From contig NZ_JAPFGP010000003.1 in NCBI RefSeq assembly GCF_026241155.1, positions 1 through 64,000 on the forward strand: a stretch of DNA of 64,000 nt, given 5' to 3'. Made by a program: the position numbers and the translations under genes. Numbering within the stretch: the first letter of the stretch is position 1; each line of letters begins with the position of its first letter. Shown here piece by piece: positions 27,249 to 36,908 of this stretch. The DNA is from Paucibacter sp. PLA-PC-4. GTDB taxonomy: Bacteria; Pseudomonadota; Gammaproteobacteria; Burkholderiales; Burkholderiaceae_C. Below the pieces are notes generated by a model. It saw only the letters and a list, made by a program, of their open reading frames with translations, was not told the origin of the DNA and made no database searches.

Positions 27249-27995
27249 ATGGACCGCCGCGCCCTGGCCTCTTCCAAACCCTCTCTGGTGGAGCGGGTGC
27301 TGATGCGCTGCCCCGGCCAATGCGCGGTGTGCAGGGCCTGGTCGGCACAGCGCGTGTGCGTCGACTGCCTGATGCGTTACGCGCGCCCGGTGCCGCGCTG
27401 CTGGACCTGCGCGGCGAGGCTGCCGGCCGAGCTCACCGGTCATCCAGAACCAAAATGCGGCGCCTGCCTTCGCCATCCGCCGCCGCTGACGCGCTGCATC
27501 GCGGCGCTGGACTACGCCTTCCCTTGGGACGCCCTGCTGCAGCGCTACAAATTCCACCAGGCCCTGGACCTGCGCGAGACCCTGCTGGACCGGCTCGACC
27601 AGGCACTGGCCAGTGCGCAGGCCGAGGAGCCCGACTGGCTGCTGCCGGTACCCTTGTCCCACGAGGGCCTGCGCGAGCGCGGCTACAACCAGAGCCATGA
27701 GCTGACCCGCGCGCTGGCTAAGCGCCGCAAACTGGTCTTCCACGCCCATTTGCTGTTGCGCGTGAGAGATACTGCGCATCAACTCAAGCTGCCCCCGGAG
27801 CAGCGCGTCGCGAACGCGAAGCACGCCTTTGCGATCGAGCCCAGGAGAATGCGCGAGCTGCGCGGCTGCCATGTGGCTCTGGTCGACGATGTGATGACCA
27901 CCGGCAACACCCTGTTCGAGCTGGCCAAGCTGCTGCGCAAGGCCGGGGTCAGCCGGGTGCAAGCCTGGGTGGTGGCGCGCACCGCAGAAAACTGA
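27249..27995 (+). CDS. comF: ComF family phosphoribosyltransferase-like protein
   Basis: A 248-residue protein with an N-terminal double zinc-ribbon (CPGQCAVC, VCVDC, CWTCAARL, KCGACLRHPP) and a C-terminal phosphoribosyltransferase fold with the PRPP loop VALVDDVMTTGNTL and the segment LRERGYNQSHELTRAL. ComF proteins assist uptake of single-stranded DNA in natural transformation; the Pseudomonas homologue is GntX-like. It is followed ten bases later by trmL, with which it is probably co-transcribed. Confidence 0.92.
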   Translation: MDRRALASSKPSLVERVLMRCPGQCAVCRAWSAQRVCVDCLMRYARPVPRCWTCAARLPAELTGHPEPKCGACLRHPPPLTRCIAALDYAFPWDALLQRYKFHQALDLRETLLDRLDQALASAQAEEPDWLLPVPLSHEGLRERGYNQSHELTRALAKRRKLVFHAHLLLRVRDTAHQLKLPPEQRVANAKHAFAIEPRRMRELRGCHVALVDDVMTTGNTLFELAKLLRKAGVSRVQAWVVARTAEN

Positions 27996-28005
27996 TCACC
28001 AAGCC

Positions 28006-28476
28006 ATGTTCAATATCGTTCTGGTCCAGCCGGAAATCCCGCCCAACACAGGCAACATCATCCGCCTAGCCGCCAACACCGGCTGCCGCCTGCACCTGAT
28101 CGAGCCGCTGGGCTTCTCGATGGAGGACAAGCTGCTGCAGCGCGCTGGGCTCGACTATCACGAGTACGCCCAGTTGACTCGCCACACTGACTGGCAGGCC
28201 TTCCTCGACCAAGCAAGACCCGACCCCAAACGAATGTTCGCATTCACGACGCGCGGCAGCCGCCATTTCGGCGACGCGCGGTGGCAGCCCGGCGACTGGC
28301 TGGTGTTCGGCTCCGAGACTGCTGGGCTGGCGCCGGCGCTGCGCGAGAGCTTTGCGCCTGAGCAGCGCCTGCGTCTGCCGATGCGGCCCGAGCAGCGCAG
28401 CCTCAATCTCAGCAACAGCGTCGCGGTCGCGGTCTTCGAGGCCTGGCGGCAGAACGGCTACGCGGGCGCCGCCTGA
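28006..28476 (+). CDS. trmL: tRNA (cytidine(34)-2'-O)-methyltransferase TrmL
   Basis: A 156-residue SPOUT-class methyltransferase. Marks are PEIPPNTGNIIRLAANTGCRLHLIEPLGF at the start, WLVFGSETAGL in the middle and the trefoil-knot end LRLPMRPEQRSLNLSNSVAVAVFEAWRQ. It methylates the wobble nucleotide of tRNA-Leu isoacceptors. Length and motifs are normal. The gene ends one base before the convergent Bug-type gene. Confidence 0.96.
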   Translation: MFNIVLVQPEIPPNTGNIIRLAANTGCRLHLIEPLGFSMEDKLLQRAGLDYHEYAQLTRHTDWQAFLDQARPDPKRMFAFTTRGSRHFGDARWQPGDWLVFGSETAGLAPALRESFAPEQRLRLPMRPEQRSLNLSNSVAVAVFEAWRQNGYAGAA

Positions 28477-28477
28477 A

Positions 28478-29440
28478 CTACTCGGCGACCACCCCGGCCG
28501 CCTTGATCATCTGGCCCCAACGTCCGCGCTCGCTCTTCATCAACGCCGCCAGCGCATCCGGCGTCGACGCCGCAGCGCTGAAGTACTGGCTTAGCATCTT
28601 GCTGCGCACCTCGTCGCTCTTGATGATGCGCACGAGCTCGGTCGAGAGCCGCTGAACAATAGGCGAGGGAGTCTTGGCCGGTGCCAGCATGGCCTGCCAG
28701 GAGATCGCCTCGAAGCCGGCATAGCCCGACTCCGCCATGGTCGGCAGTTCGGGCAGCGAGCCAACCCGGCCAAGGCTGGTCACCCCCAGCGCCTTGAGCT
28801 TGCCGGCGCGCACCTGGCCCATCGCAATGCCAGGGACCATGAAGCCGGCCTGCACCTGGCCGGCCAGAATGGCATTGACCACCTGCGGGAAGCCCTGGTA
28901 AGGGACATGGACCAGATCGATGCCGGCGCGCTGCTTAAAGCTCTCCATCGCCAGATGGGCGGCACTGCCATTGCCGACGCTGCCGTAGTTCAGCTGACCC
29001 TTGCGCTCCCTTGCAATGCGCACGAAATCGGCCAGCGTGTGCGCGCCCATCTTGGGGTCAACCACCAGCACATTCGGACTGGTCGCAACCAGGCCGATCG
29101 GCTGCAGCTCCTTGACCGGGTCGTAGGCCAGGCGAGTGCTCAACAGCGGCGCCGTCACCAGCGGGCCCTGGATCGTGAACAGCAGCGTGTAGCCATCCGG
29201 CTCGGCCTTGGCCACCGCACCGGTGCCAATATTGCCGCCGGCGCCTGGACGGTTATCGATGACCACCGGCTGGCCCAGGCTGGCGGCCAGCGGCTCTGCG
29301 ATCGCGCGGGCGATGATGTCGGGCGAGCTACCGCCCGGGAAGGGTACGATCAGCTTGATTGGGCGGCTGGGCCAGGCCTGCGCCAGCGCCGGCAAGGCCC
29401 ATGAAGCGGCCACAGCCTGCAGAAGATGACGGCGTTGCAT
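28478..29440 (-). CDS. Tripartite tricarboxylate transporter binding protein (Bug)
   Basis: A 320-residue periplasmic binding protein with a signal peptide (MQRRHLLQAVAASWALPALAQA). Family marks are WPSRPIKLIVPFPGGSSPDIIARA, QPVVIDNRPGAGGNIGTGAVAKAEPDGYTLL, and HVPYQGFPQVVNAILAGQVQ. Such proteins capture carboxylates or other small organic acids for TctAB-type transporters, or act as sensors without a transporter. No TctA or TctB gene lies in this window, so it is an orphan. It lies 17 bases downstream of gpsA on the same strand. Confidence 0.9.
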   Translation of the reverse strand: MQRRHLLQAVAASWALPALAQAWPSRPIKLIVPFPGGSSPDIIARAIAEPLAASLGQPVVIDNRPGAGGNIGTGAVAKAEPDGYTLLFTIQGPLVTAPLLSTRLAYDPVKELQPIGLVATSPNVLVVDPKMGAHTLADFVRIARERKGQLNYGSVGNGSAAHLAMESFKQRAGIDLVHVPYQGFPQVVNAILAGQVQAGFMVPGIAMGQVRAGKLKALGVTSLGRVGSLPELPTMAESGYAGFEAISWQAMLAPAKTPSPIVQRLSTELVRIIKSDEVRSKMLSQYFSAAASTPDALAALMKSERGRWGQMIKAAGVVAE

Positions 29441-29457
29441 AGTGACTGAGTTCCTGT

Positions 29458-30465
29458 TCAGTGTTCGGGCCGCGCGTCGCGACCCATCAGCAGCTCGACG
29501 GCCTCGACTGGGCTCAAACGCCCCTCCAGCACGGCCACAACGGCAGCGGTGATCGGCATGTCGACACCGACGGCAGCGGCGCGCGCCAGGACGGTCGGCG
29601 CGCTGTAGACGCCCTCCGCCACATGGCCCAGCTGCTGCAAGATCTGCGGCAGCGCCAGGCCTTCGGCCAGTAGCAGACCGACGCGGCGGTTGCGCGACAG
29701 ATCGCCCGTGGCAGTCAACACCAGGTCGCCGATGCCCGACAGGCCCATGAAGGTTTCGGTACGCGCGCCCAGCGCCTGCCCCAAGCGCAGCATTTCGGCA
29801 AGGCCACGGGTGATCAGTGCGGCGCGGGCATTCAGACCCGGCATCCAGTTGCCGGCCACGGCACGCTTGCCCAGGCCGTCGGCAATACCCACCGCAATGG
29901 CCATCACGTTCTTGACCGCACCGCCAACCTCGACGCCGACCGGATCTGCCGAGGTATAGACGCGCAGCCGTTCGCTGTGAAAGGCGTCCACCGCCAGTTG
30001 CGCCAGCGCCGCATCGCCGCTGGCCGCCACCAGGGCAGTGGGCTGGCCGGCCGCGACTTCCTGCGCAAAACTCGGGCCAGACAGGATGCCCACGCGCAGC
30101 TGCGGCTGCACGGCAGCCGCGATCTGGTGTCCCAGCAGACCGGTGCCGGCCTCGAAGCCTTTACACAGCCACAGCACGCCCGCTCCATCGGGCAGCGCGG
30201 CCAGCATCTCGCGCAGCGCGGCCATCGGTGTGGCGACAATCAGCAGGCCATCGCGGCCATGGGCGATGGCCGCCGCCAGATCAGTACTCAGCGCCAGGCT
30301 GTCGGGCAGGACCGTGTCGGGCAAATAGCGGCGGTTACGTCGGGTCGCGGCCATCTCGGCCGCGGCGGCGCCGTCGCGCGCCCACAGCACCACCTGGTGG
30401 CGTGCGGCGGCCTGGATGGCCAGCGCCGTGCCCCAGGCTCCGGCACCAAAAATCGTGATCTTCAT
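29458..30465 (-). CDS. gpsA: Glycerol-3-phosphate dehydrogenase [NAD(P)+]
   Basis: A 335-residue cytoplasmic enzyme that makes sn-glycerol-3-phosphate for phospholipids. Marks are the dinucleotide loop [68 protein letters not shown], the catalytic lysine region [19 protein letters not shown], and [22 protein letters not shown]. The start at 30465 is chosen from the family N-terminus. It follows secB with a terminator between, the standard secB-gpsA order in Burkholderiales. Confidence 0.96.
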   Translation of the reverse strand: MKITIFGAGAWGTALAIQAAARHQVVLWARDGAAAAEMAATRRNRRYLPDTVLPDSLALSTDLAAAIAHGRDGLLIVATPMAALREMLAALPDGAGVLWLCKGFEAGTGLLGHQIAAAVQPQLRVGILSGPSFAQEVAAGQPTALVAASGDAALAQLAVDAFHSERLRVYTSADPVGVEVGGAVKNVMAIAVGIADGLGKRAVAGNWMPGLNARAALITRGLAEMLRLGQALGARTETFMGLSGIGDLVLTATGDLSRNRRVGLLLAEGLALPQILQQLGHVAEGVYSAPTVLARAAAVGVDMPITAAVVAVLEGRLSPVEAVELLMGRDARPEH

Positions 30466-30501
30466 CGCTTGGAAGACTGCTTTGAGGGCAGCCCTGAGAT
30501 G

Positions 30502-30536
30502 CAAAAACGCCCCGGCCGCGTTTGCTGCTCGGGGCG
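30502..30536 (-). terminator. Rho-independent terminator of secB
   Basis: On the minus strand a CGCCCCG / CGGGGCG stem with a 15-base loop is followed by TTTTTGC. It lies just after the secB stop at 30557 and before the gpsA start at 30465. Confidence 0.65.
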
Positions 30537-30556
30537 CATCATCAACGAGACCCGTC

Positions 30557-31024
30557 TCAGTTGATCGTCGGGGTTGCGGCCTGCTCGGCGCGCTGAGCCT
30601 GCTGGGCTTCGAACATGGCCTGGAAGTTAACTTCCGTCAGCAGCACCGGCGGGAATCCGGCGCGGGTGCAGACGTCCGAAACCACTGCACGCAGATAGGG
30701 ATAGATCATCTGCGGGCAGACGATGCCGACAATGCCCTCAACCTGGTCCTGCGGCAGATTGCGGATCTCGAAGATGCCAGCCTGCTTGGCTTCGATCAGG
30801 AACAGGGTCTTGTCGCCATTGACCTTGGTCGTCACGGTGGCGGTCACGCAGACCTCGTAGATGCCGTCGGCCACCGGCTCTGCGGACAGCGCGAGGTTGA
30901 TGTCGACCTGGGGCTGGGCCTGGTCCAGCAGGATCTGGGGCGAATTCGGCTGCTCCAGCGACAAGTCCTTCAGGTACATGCGCTGGATCTGGAACACGGG
31001 GGTGTTGTTGCTCTCGTCGGCCAT
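30557..31024 (-). CDS. secB: Protein-export chaperone SecB
   Basis: A 155-residue tetrameric chaperone that keeps preproteins unfolded and passes them to SecA. Motifs: [53 protein letters not shown] and [36 protein letters not shown]. The start at 31024 ([10 protein letters not shown]) is the conserved one. It stands downstream of grxC, as usual in this order. Confidence 0.97.
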   Translation of the reverse strand: MADESNNTPVFQIQRMYLKDLSLEQPNSPQILLDQAQPQVDINLALSAEPVADGIYEVCVTATVTTKVNGDKTLFLIEAKQAGIFEIRNLPQDQVEGIVGIVCPQMIYPYLRAVVSDVCTRAGFPPVLLTEVNFQAMFEAQQAQRAEQAATPTIN

Positions 31025-31115
31025 GATGTCTTTCCAAATAAAAGCCCGTCGGCCAAGCGCCACGGGCAGCAGGGCGGGATTATGGCCCAGGCCAACCGGA
31101 CACTATCCCCTGCGC

Positions 31116-31376
31116 TCAGGCGCCTTGCAAGAGCGTCTGCAAGCCCCCACGCTGGTCCAGAGCCATCAAATCGTCACATCCGCCGACATGGGTGTCGCCG
31201 ATGAAGATCTGCGGCACCGTACGGCGCCCGGTCAGGGCCATCATCGCGTCTCGTGCAGCCGGGTCCATATCGATGCGGACCTCCTCGATCTGCTCGACGC
31301 CGCGCTGCTTCAGCAGGCTCTTGGCCCGCACGCAGTAGGGGCAGACCTGGGTGGTGTACATCTTCACGGCTTGCAT
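31116..31376 (-). CDS. grxC: Glutaredoxin 3
   Basis: An 86-residue glutaredoxin with the dithiol active site CPYC (Cys12, Cys15) in YTTQVCPYCVRAKSLL, the TVPQIFIGDTHVGGCDDL segment with the cis-proline and the glutathione-binding residues. It reduces protein and glutathione-mixed disulfides in the cytoplasm. It lies nine bases after the rhodanese gene. Confidence 0.96.
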   Translation of the reverse strand: MQAVKMYTTQVCPYCVRAKSLLKQRGVEQIEEVRIDMDPAARDAMMALTGRRTVPQIFIGDTHVGGCDDLMALDQRGGLQTLLQGA

Positions 31377-31385
31377 AGGAATATC

Positions 31386-31793
31386 TCAGGCGTTCTTCTC
31401 GACAGGCAAATTCGCTTCACGCCAGGCATTGACGCCACCGGCAAGCGGCTGGGCTTTTTCATAACCCAGCTTGCGCAGCATGCCAGCAGCGCGCGCGGCG
31501 CGTGCGCCGGTTTGGCACACCACCACCACAGGCAGGGCCTTGTTGCTGGGCAGTTGCTTGTGGCCCTCTTGCAGGGCAGACAGCGGGATGTTGCGGGCGC
31601 CACCGACGTGCGACGCGGCAAACTCAGCCGGCTCGCTGACATCGATCAGCACCGCTTTCTCACGGTTGATCAGGCGCACGGCCTCGGCTGTCGAGATGGC
31701 CGCGCCGCTGCGCGCCAGGCTCGGCCATAGCAGCAAACCGCCGGACGCAAACGCCGCCAGCACCAAATACCAGTTGTCGAGCAGGAAGTTCAA
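31386..31793 (-). CDS. Membrane-anchored rhodanese-like protein
   Basis: A 135-residue protein with an N-terminal membrane helix (WYLVLAAFASGGLLLWPSLA) and a single rhodanese domain. The catalytic Cys93 lies in VVVCQTGARAARAAG, and the preceding LIDVSEPAEFAASHVGGARNIPL is typical. It probably transfers sulfur or acts on reactive sulfur species in the periplasm or cytoplasm; the side of the membrane is unclear. Linked with grxC and secB, as in many Burkholderiales. Confidence 0.9.
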   Translation of the reverse strand: MNFLLDNWYLVLAAFASGGLLLWPSLARSGAAISTAEAVRLINREKAVLIDVSEPAEFAASHVGGARNIPLSALQEGHKQLPSNKALPVVVVCQTGARAARAAGMLRKLGYEKAQPLAGGVNAWREANLPVEKNA

Positions 31794-31810
31794 GGGCAGG
31801 TCCGATTGGG

Positions 31811-31838
31811 GAAAAGGGCCGGATTATAAAACCCGGCC
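31811..31838 (-). terminator. Terminator of the chemoreceptor gene, or promoter of the rhodanese gene
   Basis: On the minus strand GGCCGG and CCGGCC form a hairpin followed by CTTTT, ideally placed just after the receptor stop at 31851. The loop itself contains TATAAT, which could be a -10 box for the rhodanese gene starting at 31793, but I see no fitting -35. The terminator reading is better supported. Confidence 0.55.
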
Positions 31839-31850
31839 ATCCGATGGGCC

Positions 31851-33365
31851 TCAGCTCAGCTTGAAGGTCGATACCGCCGTCTGCAGCGCCTGGGCCTGCT
31901 GCTCCAGGCTGCTGGCCGCTGCGGCGGCCTGCTCGACGAGGGCCGCGTTCTGCTGGGTCATCTGATCGAGCTGAGTGATCGATTGGTTGACCTGGCCGAT
32001 GCCGGCGCTTTGCTCACTGGAAGCGGCGGTGATCTCGCCGATGATGTCGGAGACCCGCTGCACGCTGGCCACAATCTCGCTCATCGTGCTGCCGGCGTCC
32101 TGCACCAGGCGCGCGCCGGTCTCGACCTTGTCGACCGAAGTGCCGATCAGGCCCTTGATCTCCCGGGCCGCCTCGGCGCTGCGCTGCGCCAGCGAGCGCA
32201 CCTCGCCGGCCACGACCGCGAAGCCACGACCCTGCTCGCCGGCCCGTGCCGCCTCGACCGCCGCGTTCAACGCCAGGATATTGGTCTGAAAAGCGATGCC
32301 ATCGATCACGCCGATGATGTCGGCAATCTTCTTCGAGCTGGCATTGATCTCGTCCATGGTCGCGACCACTTGGCCCACGACTGTGCCACCGCGCTGCGCC
32401 ACCGCCGCTGCCGATCCGGCCAGCTGATTGGCCTGGGCGGCGGCTTCCGCACTCTGACGCACCGTGCCGGTCAGGTCCTGCATATTGCTGGAGGTCTGCT
32501 CCAGCGAGCTGGCCTGCTTCTCGGTGCGCAGCGACAGATCATGGTTGCCGACCGCGATCTCGCGCGAGGCCACGGTCATCGAGTCGGTGCCGCTGCGGAC
32601 ATTGGCGACGATGGCCGCCAAACCCTGCGACATCGCCCGCACCGCCGCCAGCAGGCTGGCCTCGGCGCCGGGTGCCACAGCGATGGTCTGCGACAAATCA
32701 CCGTCGGCCATCATCCGCATCACATCCCGGGCGTACTCGGGCTCGCCACCGAGCTGGCGCCAGACGCTGCCGATCACCAACCAGGAGCCGACCCCGAGCG
32801 CCAGCACCACCACCAGGCCGCTGATGAGGATGGCCATCAGGCTGGCCGATACACCGTCATTGGCGCGAGCCAAGCCTGACTCGAAGCCATCATTGGCCTC
32901 CACTCGCGCCTGTGCCACCACCGCCTCGACGGCCTTCAGGGCCGCCTGCATCTTGGGCACGGCGCCGGCCTGGTCGCCCTGCTTGATACCCATGAAGAGC
33001 TCGGCCGTCTCGACCGAGGCCGCGAAATAGACCTCGAAGCTGGTCTTCAGCTTGGCGCCGATCTCGGCCTTGCCGTCGATGCGCGCGATCGCGTCGAGCA
33101 GCTTGCGCATCGTCGCGGCGCGCTCATTGGCTTCGTCCAGGCGCTTCTTCTCGCCCTCGGCCACCGCACTCTGTATCGTCACTCCCAGCGCCTCCAAATT
33201 GGAGGCGAACTGGGTGGTGGCGTCCAAATAGGGGTAGTCGACCTGCCCCACCGAATCGATGGCCGCCGAGGTGCGGGTCGAGAACGCCCACACCACGGCA
33301 ATGCCCACGGCAAAGATCAAGGCGGCAAAAGCTGGCAGCAGCCAGATCCGGGTTCGGACATTCAT
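31851..33365 (-). CDS. Methyl-accepting chemotaxis protein
   Basis: A 504-residue receptor: N-terminal helix ([21 protein letters not shown]), a periplasmic helical domain of about 150 residues, a second helix ([22 protein letters not shown]), HAMP (about 205-260), and a signalling domain with the highly conserved hairpin tip [45 protein letters not shown]. The start at 33365 (MNVRTR) lies ten bases after a GGAGA ribosome site. It stands 43 bases downstream of a binding-protein gene and a porin gene. The periplasmic ligand, possibly delivered by that binding protein, is unknown. Confidence 0.92.
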   Translation of the reverse strand: MNVRTRIWLLPAFAALIFAVGIAVVWAFSTRTSAAIDSVGQVDYPYLDATTQFASNLEALGVTIQSAVAEGEKKRLDEANERAATMRKLLDAIARIDGKAEIGAKLKTSFEVYFAASVETAELFMGIKQGDQAGAVPKMQAALKAVEAVVAQARVEANDGFESGLARANDGVSASLMAILISGLVVVLALGVGSWLVIGSVWRQLGGEPEYARDVMRMMADGDLSQTIAVAPGAEASLLAAVRAMSQGLAAIVANVRSGTDSMTVASREIAVGNHDLSLRTEKQASSLEQTSSNMQDLTGTVRQSAEAAAQANQLAGSAAAVAQRGGTVVGQVVATMDEINASSKKIADIIGVIDGIAFQTNILALNAAVEAARAGEQGRGFAVVAGEVRSLAQRSAEAAREIKGLIGTSVDKVETGARLVQDAGSTMSEIVASVQRVSDIIGEITAASSEQSAGIGQVNQSITQLDQMTQQNAALVEQAAAAASSLEQQAQALQTAVSTFKLS

Positions 33366-33408
33366 TGAGAGTCTCCAGCGGCGTGACGCCACGGCCTTTC
33401 TTGGGATA

Positions 33409-33837
33409 TCAATCGACGCTCAGCACAACCTTGACGCTGCCGTCCACCGCCGACTTCTCGACATAACCGATCGCATCGGCATTGGCGGCGACGAACTTCT
33501 TGATCTCGGCAGAGCTTGCCAGCTCCTTGGGCGGCGTGGCCTTGCCCGAGAACACCAGGCGCGACCAGGCCGCCTTGACCTGGGCGGCCTGCTTGCCGGT
33601 CACCTTGGTATAGAACTGCTCGCGCACGGCCGCACTCTCAGGCTGGTCCAGCGCCGCGGCGGTGGCGCCGCCAGGCAAGGTATTGCTCTTACCGAGAAAG
33701 ATACCGGCCACCTGGTCTGCCGTCATGGCGGCTGTGGCGCTCTTCGGGTTGACGATCACGGCCACCTGGGCCTGGGCCAGGCCGGCAGCGGCCAGGGCCA
33801 GCACGCTCAAGGAGAGACGAAGTTTGTTTTTCATCAT
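33409..33837 (-). CDS. PstS-like periplasmic binding protein, short form
   Basis: A 142-residue secreted protein: signal peptide to AQAQ (about residue 23), then [33 protein letters not shown] and a C-terminal half with [21 protein letters not shown]. This is the short PBP-like family related to the phosphate-binding PstS, about half its length. No permease or ATPase is near. Such short forms probably bind an anion or act as a sensor component. It lies between the chemoreceptor and the porin genes, 14 bases from the latter. Confidence 0.8.
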   Translation of the reverse strand: MMKNKLRLSLSVLALAAAGLAQAQVAVIVNPKSATAAMTADQVAGIFLGKSNTLPGGATAAALDQPESAAVREQFYTKVTGKQAAQVKAAWSRLVFSGKATPPKELASSAEIKKFVAANADAIGYVEKSAVDGSVKVVLSVD

Positions 33838-33851
33838 GACTGCACCCCGTC

Positions 33852-35078
33852 TCAGAACACCACATCCACAGCAAGGCTGTAGACATTGACATGGCCACTG
33901 CCAAAGCCAGGCTGGACACGGGTGAATAGGCCGGCCCCCTTGGGGCTGATGCGGTCGAACTGGGTCTTTACCGCCACATTGCGCATCGCGTCCCAGCGCA
34001 GGCCCAGGGCCACCGTCTTTTGCTCCGTGCGCTGGCCTTCGACCGTGCCGTCCACCAGGGCTTTCAGACCGTTGAGCTGGGGCGACAGGCCCAGAGGAAT
34101 GGTGTTGTCGACATTGTTGTCGTCCACCTTCAGGCGCGACAAGGTGAGGTAGGGCGTGAACTTGCCGACCCGGTAGCCCAGGGTCGTGTACCAGCCTGTG
34201 GTGTCAGGGATATAGGTCTTGGTGCGGCGCAAGGTGTACTCGCTATTGAACAGCCAGTTGCCCTCATCGAAAGCCAGGCCGACGCCGGTGAAGCTGACGT
34301 CCTTGGAGCGCGCCGACAACTGGTCACCGACGCTGGAGACGGTCGGCAAAGGCACGCCGCGCAGGCCGGCCACCAATTGGTCCAGGGTGGCGCTCTCAAC
34401 CGTGATCTTGCCCACCGCATGGCCCAGGCGCAGCGTGATGCCACCGTCTAGCTCGGCCGTGGTGTTGAAGCCCATCAGGTCCTTCAACTTGAGCTTGGTG
34501 CGCTCGAAGTGTGCCGACGAGCTGCCGGCGAACACCTGGGCACTGACCGTGGCCGAGCCAATATTCGTCTGATACAGACCGTCAACACCATCGAAATGGC
34601 TGACCGGCACCTGGCCGTAGACATCCAGTGGCGGGCGCAGCCAGGTGTTGGCATAGCCGACATCGCGGAAATCAGAGACCGCAAAGAACGGCGCGCCCAT
34701 GCGGCCGGCGCGCATCGCCAGCGAAGGCAGCAGTTGCGCCTTGACGAAAGCCCACTCCAGCTCGGGAGTGAAGCTGCCCTTGCCGTTGTGCTTGGTCAGC
34801 AGCTGGGCGGTGCCGGAGAACACCGAGTTGAGCCGGCCGGTGGCCTGCAAGCCCAGCTTGCTGTCGACCTCGCCACTGAAGGACTTATCGCCACCTCGGA
34901 CCTGGCCGGGCAGCACATAGTGGGCCTCGTTCGTGTTCGTGCCCACCACACCTAGCGTGGCAAAGCCCGAAAACGTGAACGCGGACTGGGAGCTCTGTGC
35001 CTGCGCGCCCAGGCTCGCCACAGCGGCGACCAGGGGCAACAGACGGCACAGGCTCGATCGAGCGGTCGACAACATCAT
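33852..35078 (-). CDS. Outer-membrane porin-like beta-barrel protein
   Basis: A 408-residue exported protein with a signal peptide ending AQAQ, then a barrel with many alternating-residue strands, beginning FTFSGFATLGVVGTNTNEAHYV and ending in a C-terminal aromatic (YSLAVDVVF), the usual signal for BAM insertion. Repeated strand-and-turn units such as LGLRWDAMRNVAVKTQFDRIS are typical of Gram-negative porins. The start at 35078 follows GGAGACGTT; the frame continues upstream but that part is not coding. It probably lets a small solute into the periplasm for the PstS-like protein. Substrate unknown. Confidence 0.8.
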   Translation of the reverse strand: MMLSTARSSLCRLLPLVAAVASLGAQAQSSQSAFTFSGFATLGVVGTNTNEAHYVLPGQVRGGDKSFSGEVDSKLGLQATGRLNSVFSGTAQLLTKHNGKGSFTPELEWAFVKAQLLPSLAMRAGRMGAPFFAVSDFRDVGYANTWLRPPLDVYGQVPVSHFDGVDGLYQTNIGSATVSAQVFAGSSSAHFERTKLKLKDLMGFNTTAELDGGITLRLGHAVGKITVESATLDQLVAGLRGVPLPTVSSVGDQLSARSKDVSFTGVGLAFDEGNWLFNSEYTLRRTKTYIPDTTGWYTTLGYRVGKFTPYLTLSRLKVDDNNVDNTIPLGLSPQLNGLKALVDGTVEGQRTEQKTVALGLRWDAMRNVAVKTQFDRISPKGAGLFTRVQPGFGSGHVNVYSLAVDVVF

Positions 35079-35277
35079 CACAACGTCTCCTTCAACGACA
35101 AACTGGTTTGGTGGGCGAGCACAGCACAGACGTGCGCTGTTCGCCCCGCATATCACTGGGTTTTCGGCCACCGCCGCCCAGTCTTGAGTCACAACTGGCG
35201 GGCAATAGCCCGGCTTTTGCTCGCATTTAGAATCGCGCCAGCCCAAAAACGGGCTGCATCCAACAAGACCCACGTCC
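35079..35277. other. Divergent intergenic region between porin and gpmA
   Basis: This 199-base gap separates the divergent porin and gpmA genes and must hold both promoters. A short stem (CAGCCC at 35239-35244, GGGCTG at 35251-35256) lies in the gpmA leader about 20 bases before its ATG. I could not define promoter boxes with confidence. Confidence 0.4.
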
Positions 35278-36021
35278 ATGTACAAGCTCGTGCTCATTCG
35301 CCATGGCGAATCCACCTGGAATCTCGAAAACCGTTTCACCGGCTGGACCGATGTCGACCTGACCCCCACGGGCGTCGAACAAGCCAAGCAGGCCGGCCGC
35401 CTGATCAAGCAAGCCGGGCTGGATTTCGATGTCGCCTACACCTCGGTGCTCAAACGCGCCGTCTGGACGCTGTGGCACTGTCTGGACCAGATGGATCGCA
35501 CCTGGCTGCCGGTGGTGCACGAGTGGCGCCTCAATGAGCGCCACTACGGCGCGCTGCAAGGCCTCAACAAAGCCGATATGGCCAAGCAATACGGCGACGA
35601 GCAGGTGCTGATCTGGCGCCGCAGCTACGACACACCGCCGCCGGCGCTGCAAGCCAGCGACCCGCGCAGCGAACGCAGCGATATCCGCTACGCCAAGCTC
35701 AAGGACGGCGACGTGCCGCTGACCGAATGCCTCAAAGACACGGTGGCCCGCGTGATGCCTTTCTGGAACGAAAGCCTTGCGCCCGCGATCCTATCGGGTA
35801 AACGCCTAGTCATCGCGGCCCACGGCAACAGCATCCGCGCCCTCGTGAAGTATTTGGACAATATTGGCGACAACGACATCGTCGGCGTGAATATTCCCAA
35901 CGGCATCCCGCTGGTCTACGAGCTTGATGCCAACCTGAAGCCGATCAAGAGCTACTACCTGGGCGACGCCGAGGCGGCCGCCAAGGCCGCAGCGGCGGTC
36001 GCCAATCAGGGCAAGGCCTGA
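35278..36021 (+). CDS. gpmA: 2,3-bisphosphoglycerate-dependent phosphoglycerate mutase
   Basis: A 247-residue glycolytic enzyme that interconverts 3- and 2-phosphoglycerate. The phosphorylated histidine is His9 in [23 protein letters not shown]. Other marks are [43 protein letters not shown] and [19 protein letters not shown]. Length is normal. Its 3' end overlaps the convergent PRPP-synthetase-like gene by 16 bases. Confidence 0.97.
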   Translation: MYKLVLIRHGESTWNLENRFTGWTDVDLTPTGVEQAKQAGRLIKQAGLDFDVAYTSVLKRAVWTLWHCLDQMDRTWLPVVHEWRLNERHYGALQGLNKADMAKQYGDEQVLIWRRSYDTPPPALQASDPRSERSDIRYAKLKDGDVPLTECLKDTVARVMPFWNESLAPAILSGKRLVIAAHGNSIRALVKYLDNIGDNDIVGVNIPNGIPLVYELDANLKPIKSYYLGDAEAAAKAAAAVANQGKA

Positions 36022-36908
36022 CTCTGTAGAGGCCGCAGCGCTGCGGTCAGCAGCGGCACCACGCTGACGGCATTGCTGGCATGCGGCACGCTGTTGCTGC
36101 TCCACACATGGCGCACGCCGGCCGCTTGCAGCGCAGGCAGCGCGTCGCCATTGAACAGCGCGTGGGTCACCGCCACATCGACCGAGGCCGCGCCACGCGC
36201 CAGCAGGCCCTCGGCGGCGCCGATCAAAGTGCGGCCGGTCGAGGCCATATCGTCCAACAGAACCACTGCCCGGCCTCGCACCTCGACCTGGGGCAGTGCC
36301 AGGCTGACAGCATGGTCGCCATGGCGGACCTTGTGGCCCACCGCATGATCCAGACCGCCGGCCCGGGCCGCCTCCCTGACCCACTGGCCCGATTCCTCAT
36401 CGGGGCCGAGCAGCAGCGCGGCGTTCATCCGCTCGGCGATCCAGCGCCCCAGCAGCGGCGCGGCCGATAGTGCAAGACCCGTCCCCGCCGGCATCACCTC
36501 GTCCAGGCTGGCGATGCGGTGCAGATGCGGGTCTATCGTCAGCACGTGGTCGAACTGCGAGGCCAGCAGCCGCGCGATATGGCGCTGGCTGACCGCCTCG
36601 CCGGGCGTGAACTCCATGTCCTGGCGCATATAGGCCAAATAGGGGCTGACCAGAGTCAGGGCTTGCGCGCCCAGCTCGCGGGCAGTGGGCGCGGCGATCA
36701 GGAGTTCGACCAGCTTCTCGTTGGGCTGCTGCAGACCGCGCAGAAGAATCACGCGCGCAGGCAAGGCCTTGGGCAGGACCAGGCGCAGCTCGCCGTCGGG
36801 AAAGCGATGGCGGGTCACAAAGACCAGCGGCACGTCCAGGGCCTGCGCCAATTCCTCGGCCAGCGCTCGTTCATCGTCAAAGGCAAGCAGCAGGGTGTCG
36901 GTCATCAC
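36006..36908 (-). CDS. PRPP-synthetase-like protein (ribose-phosphate pyrophosphokinase family)
   Basis: A 300-residue protein of the PRPP synthetase fold. Visible are [45 protein letters not shown], the metal-binding TIDPHLHR and the PRPP loop [14 protein letters not shown]. It is shorter than the housekeeping Prs (about 315) and more like the archaeal class III type, which prefers smaller cofactors. It overlaps the upstream phosphorylase gene by four bases (ATGA), so the two work together, probably linking AMP-derived ribose phosphates with PRPP. A housekeeping Prs must lie elsewhere in the genome. It could also act as a kinase on another ribose phosphate. Confidence 0.82.
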   Translation of the reverse strand: MMTDTLLLAFDDERALAEELAQALDVPLVFVTRHRFPDGELRLVLPKALPARVILLRGLQQPNEKLVELLIAAPTARELGAQALTLVSPYLAYMRQDMEFTPGEAVSQRHIARLLASQFDHVLTIDPHLHRIASLDEVMPAGTGLALSAAPLLGRWIAERMNAALLLGPDEESGQWVREAARAGGLDHAVGHKVRHGDHAVSLALPQVEVRGRAVVLLDDMASTGRTLIGAAEGLLARGAASVDVAVTHALFNGDALPALQAAGVRHVWSSNSVPHASNAVSVVPLLTAALRPLQSQALP

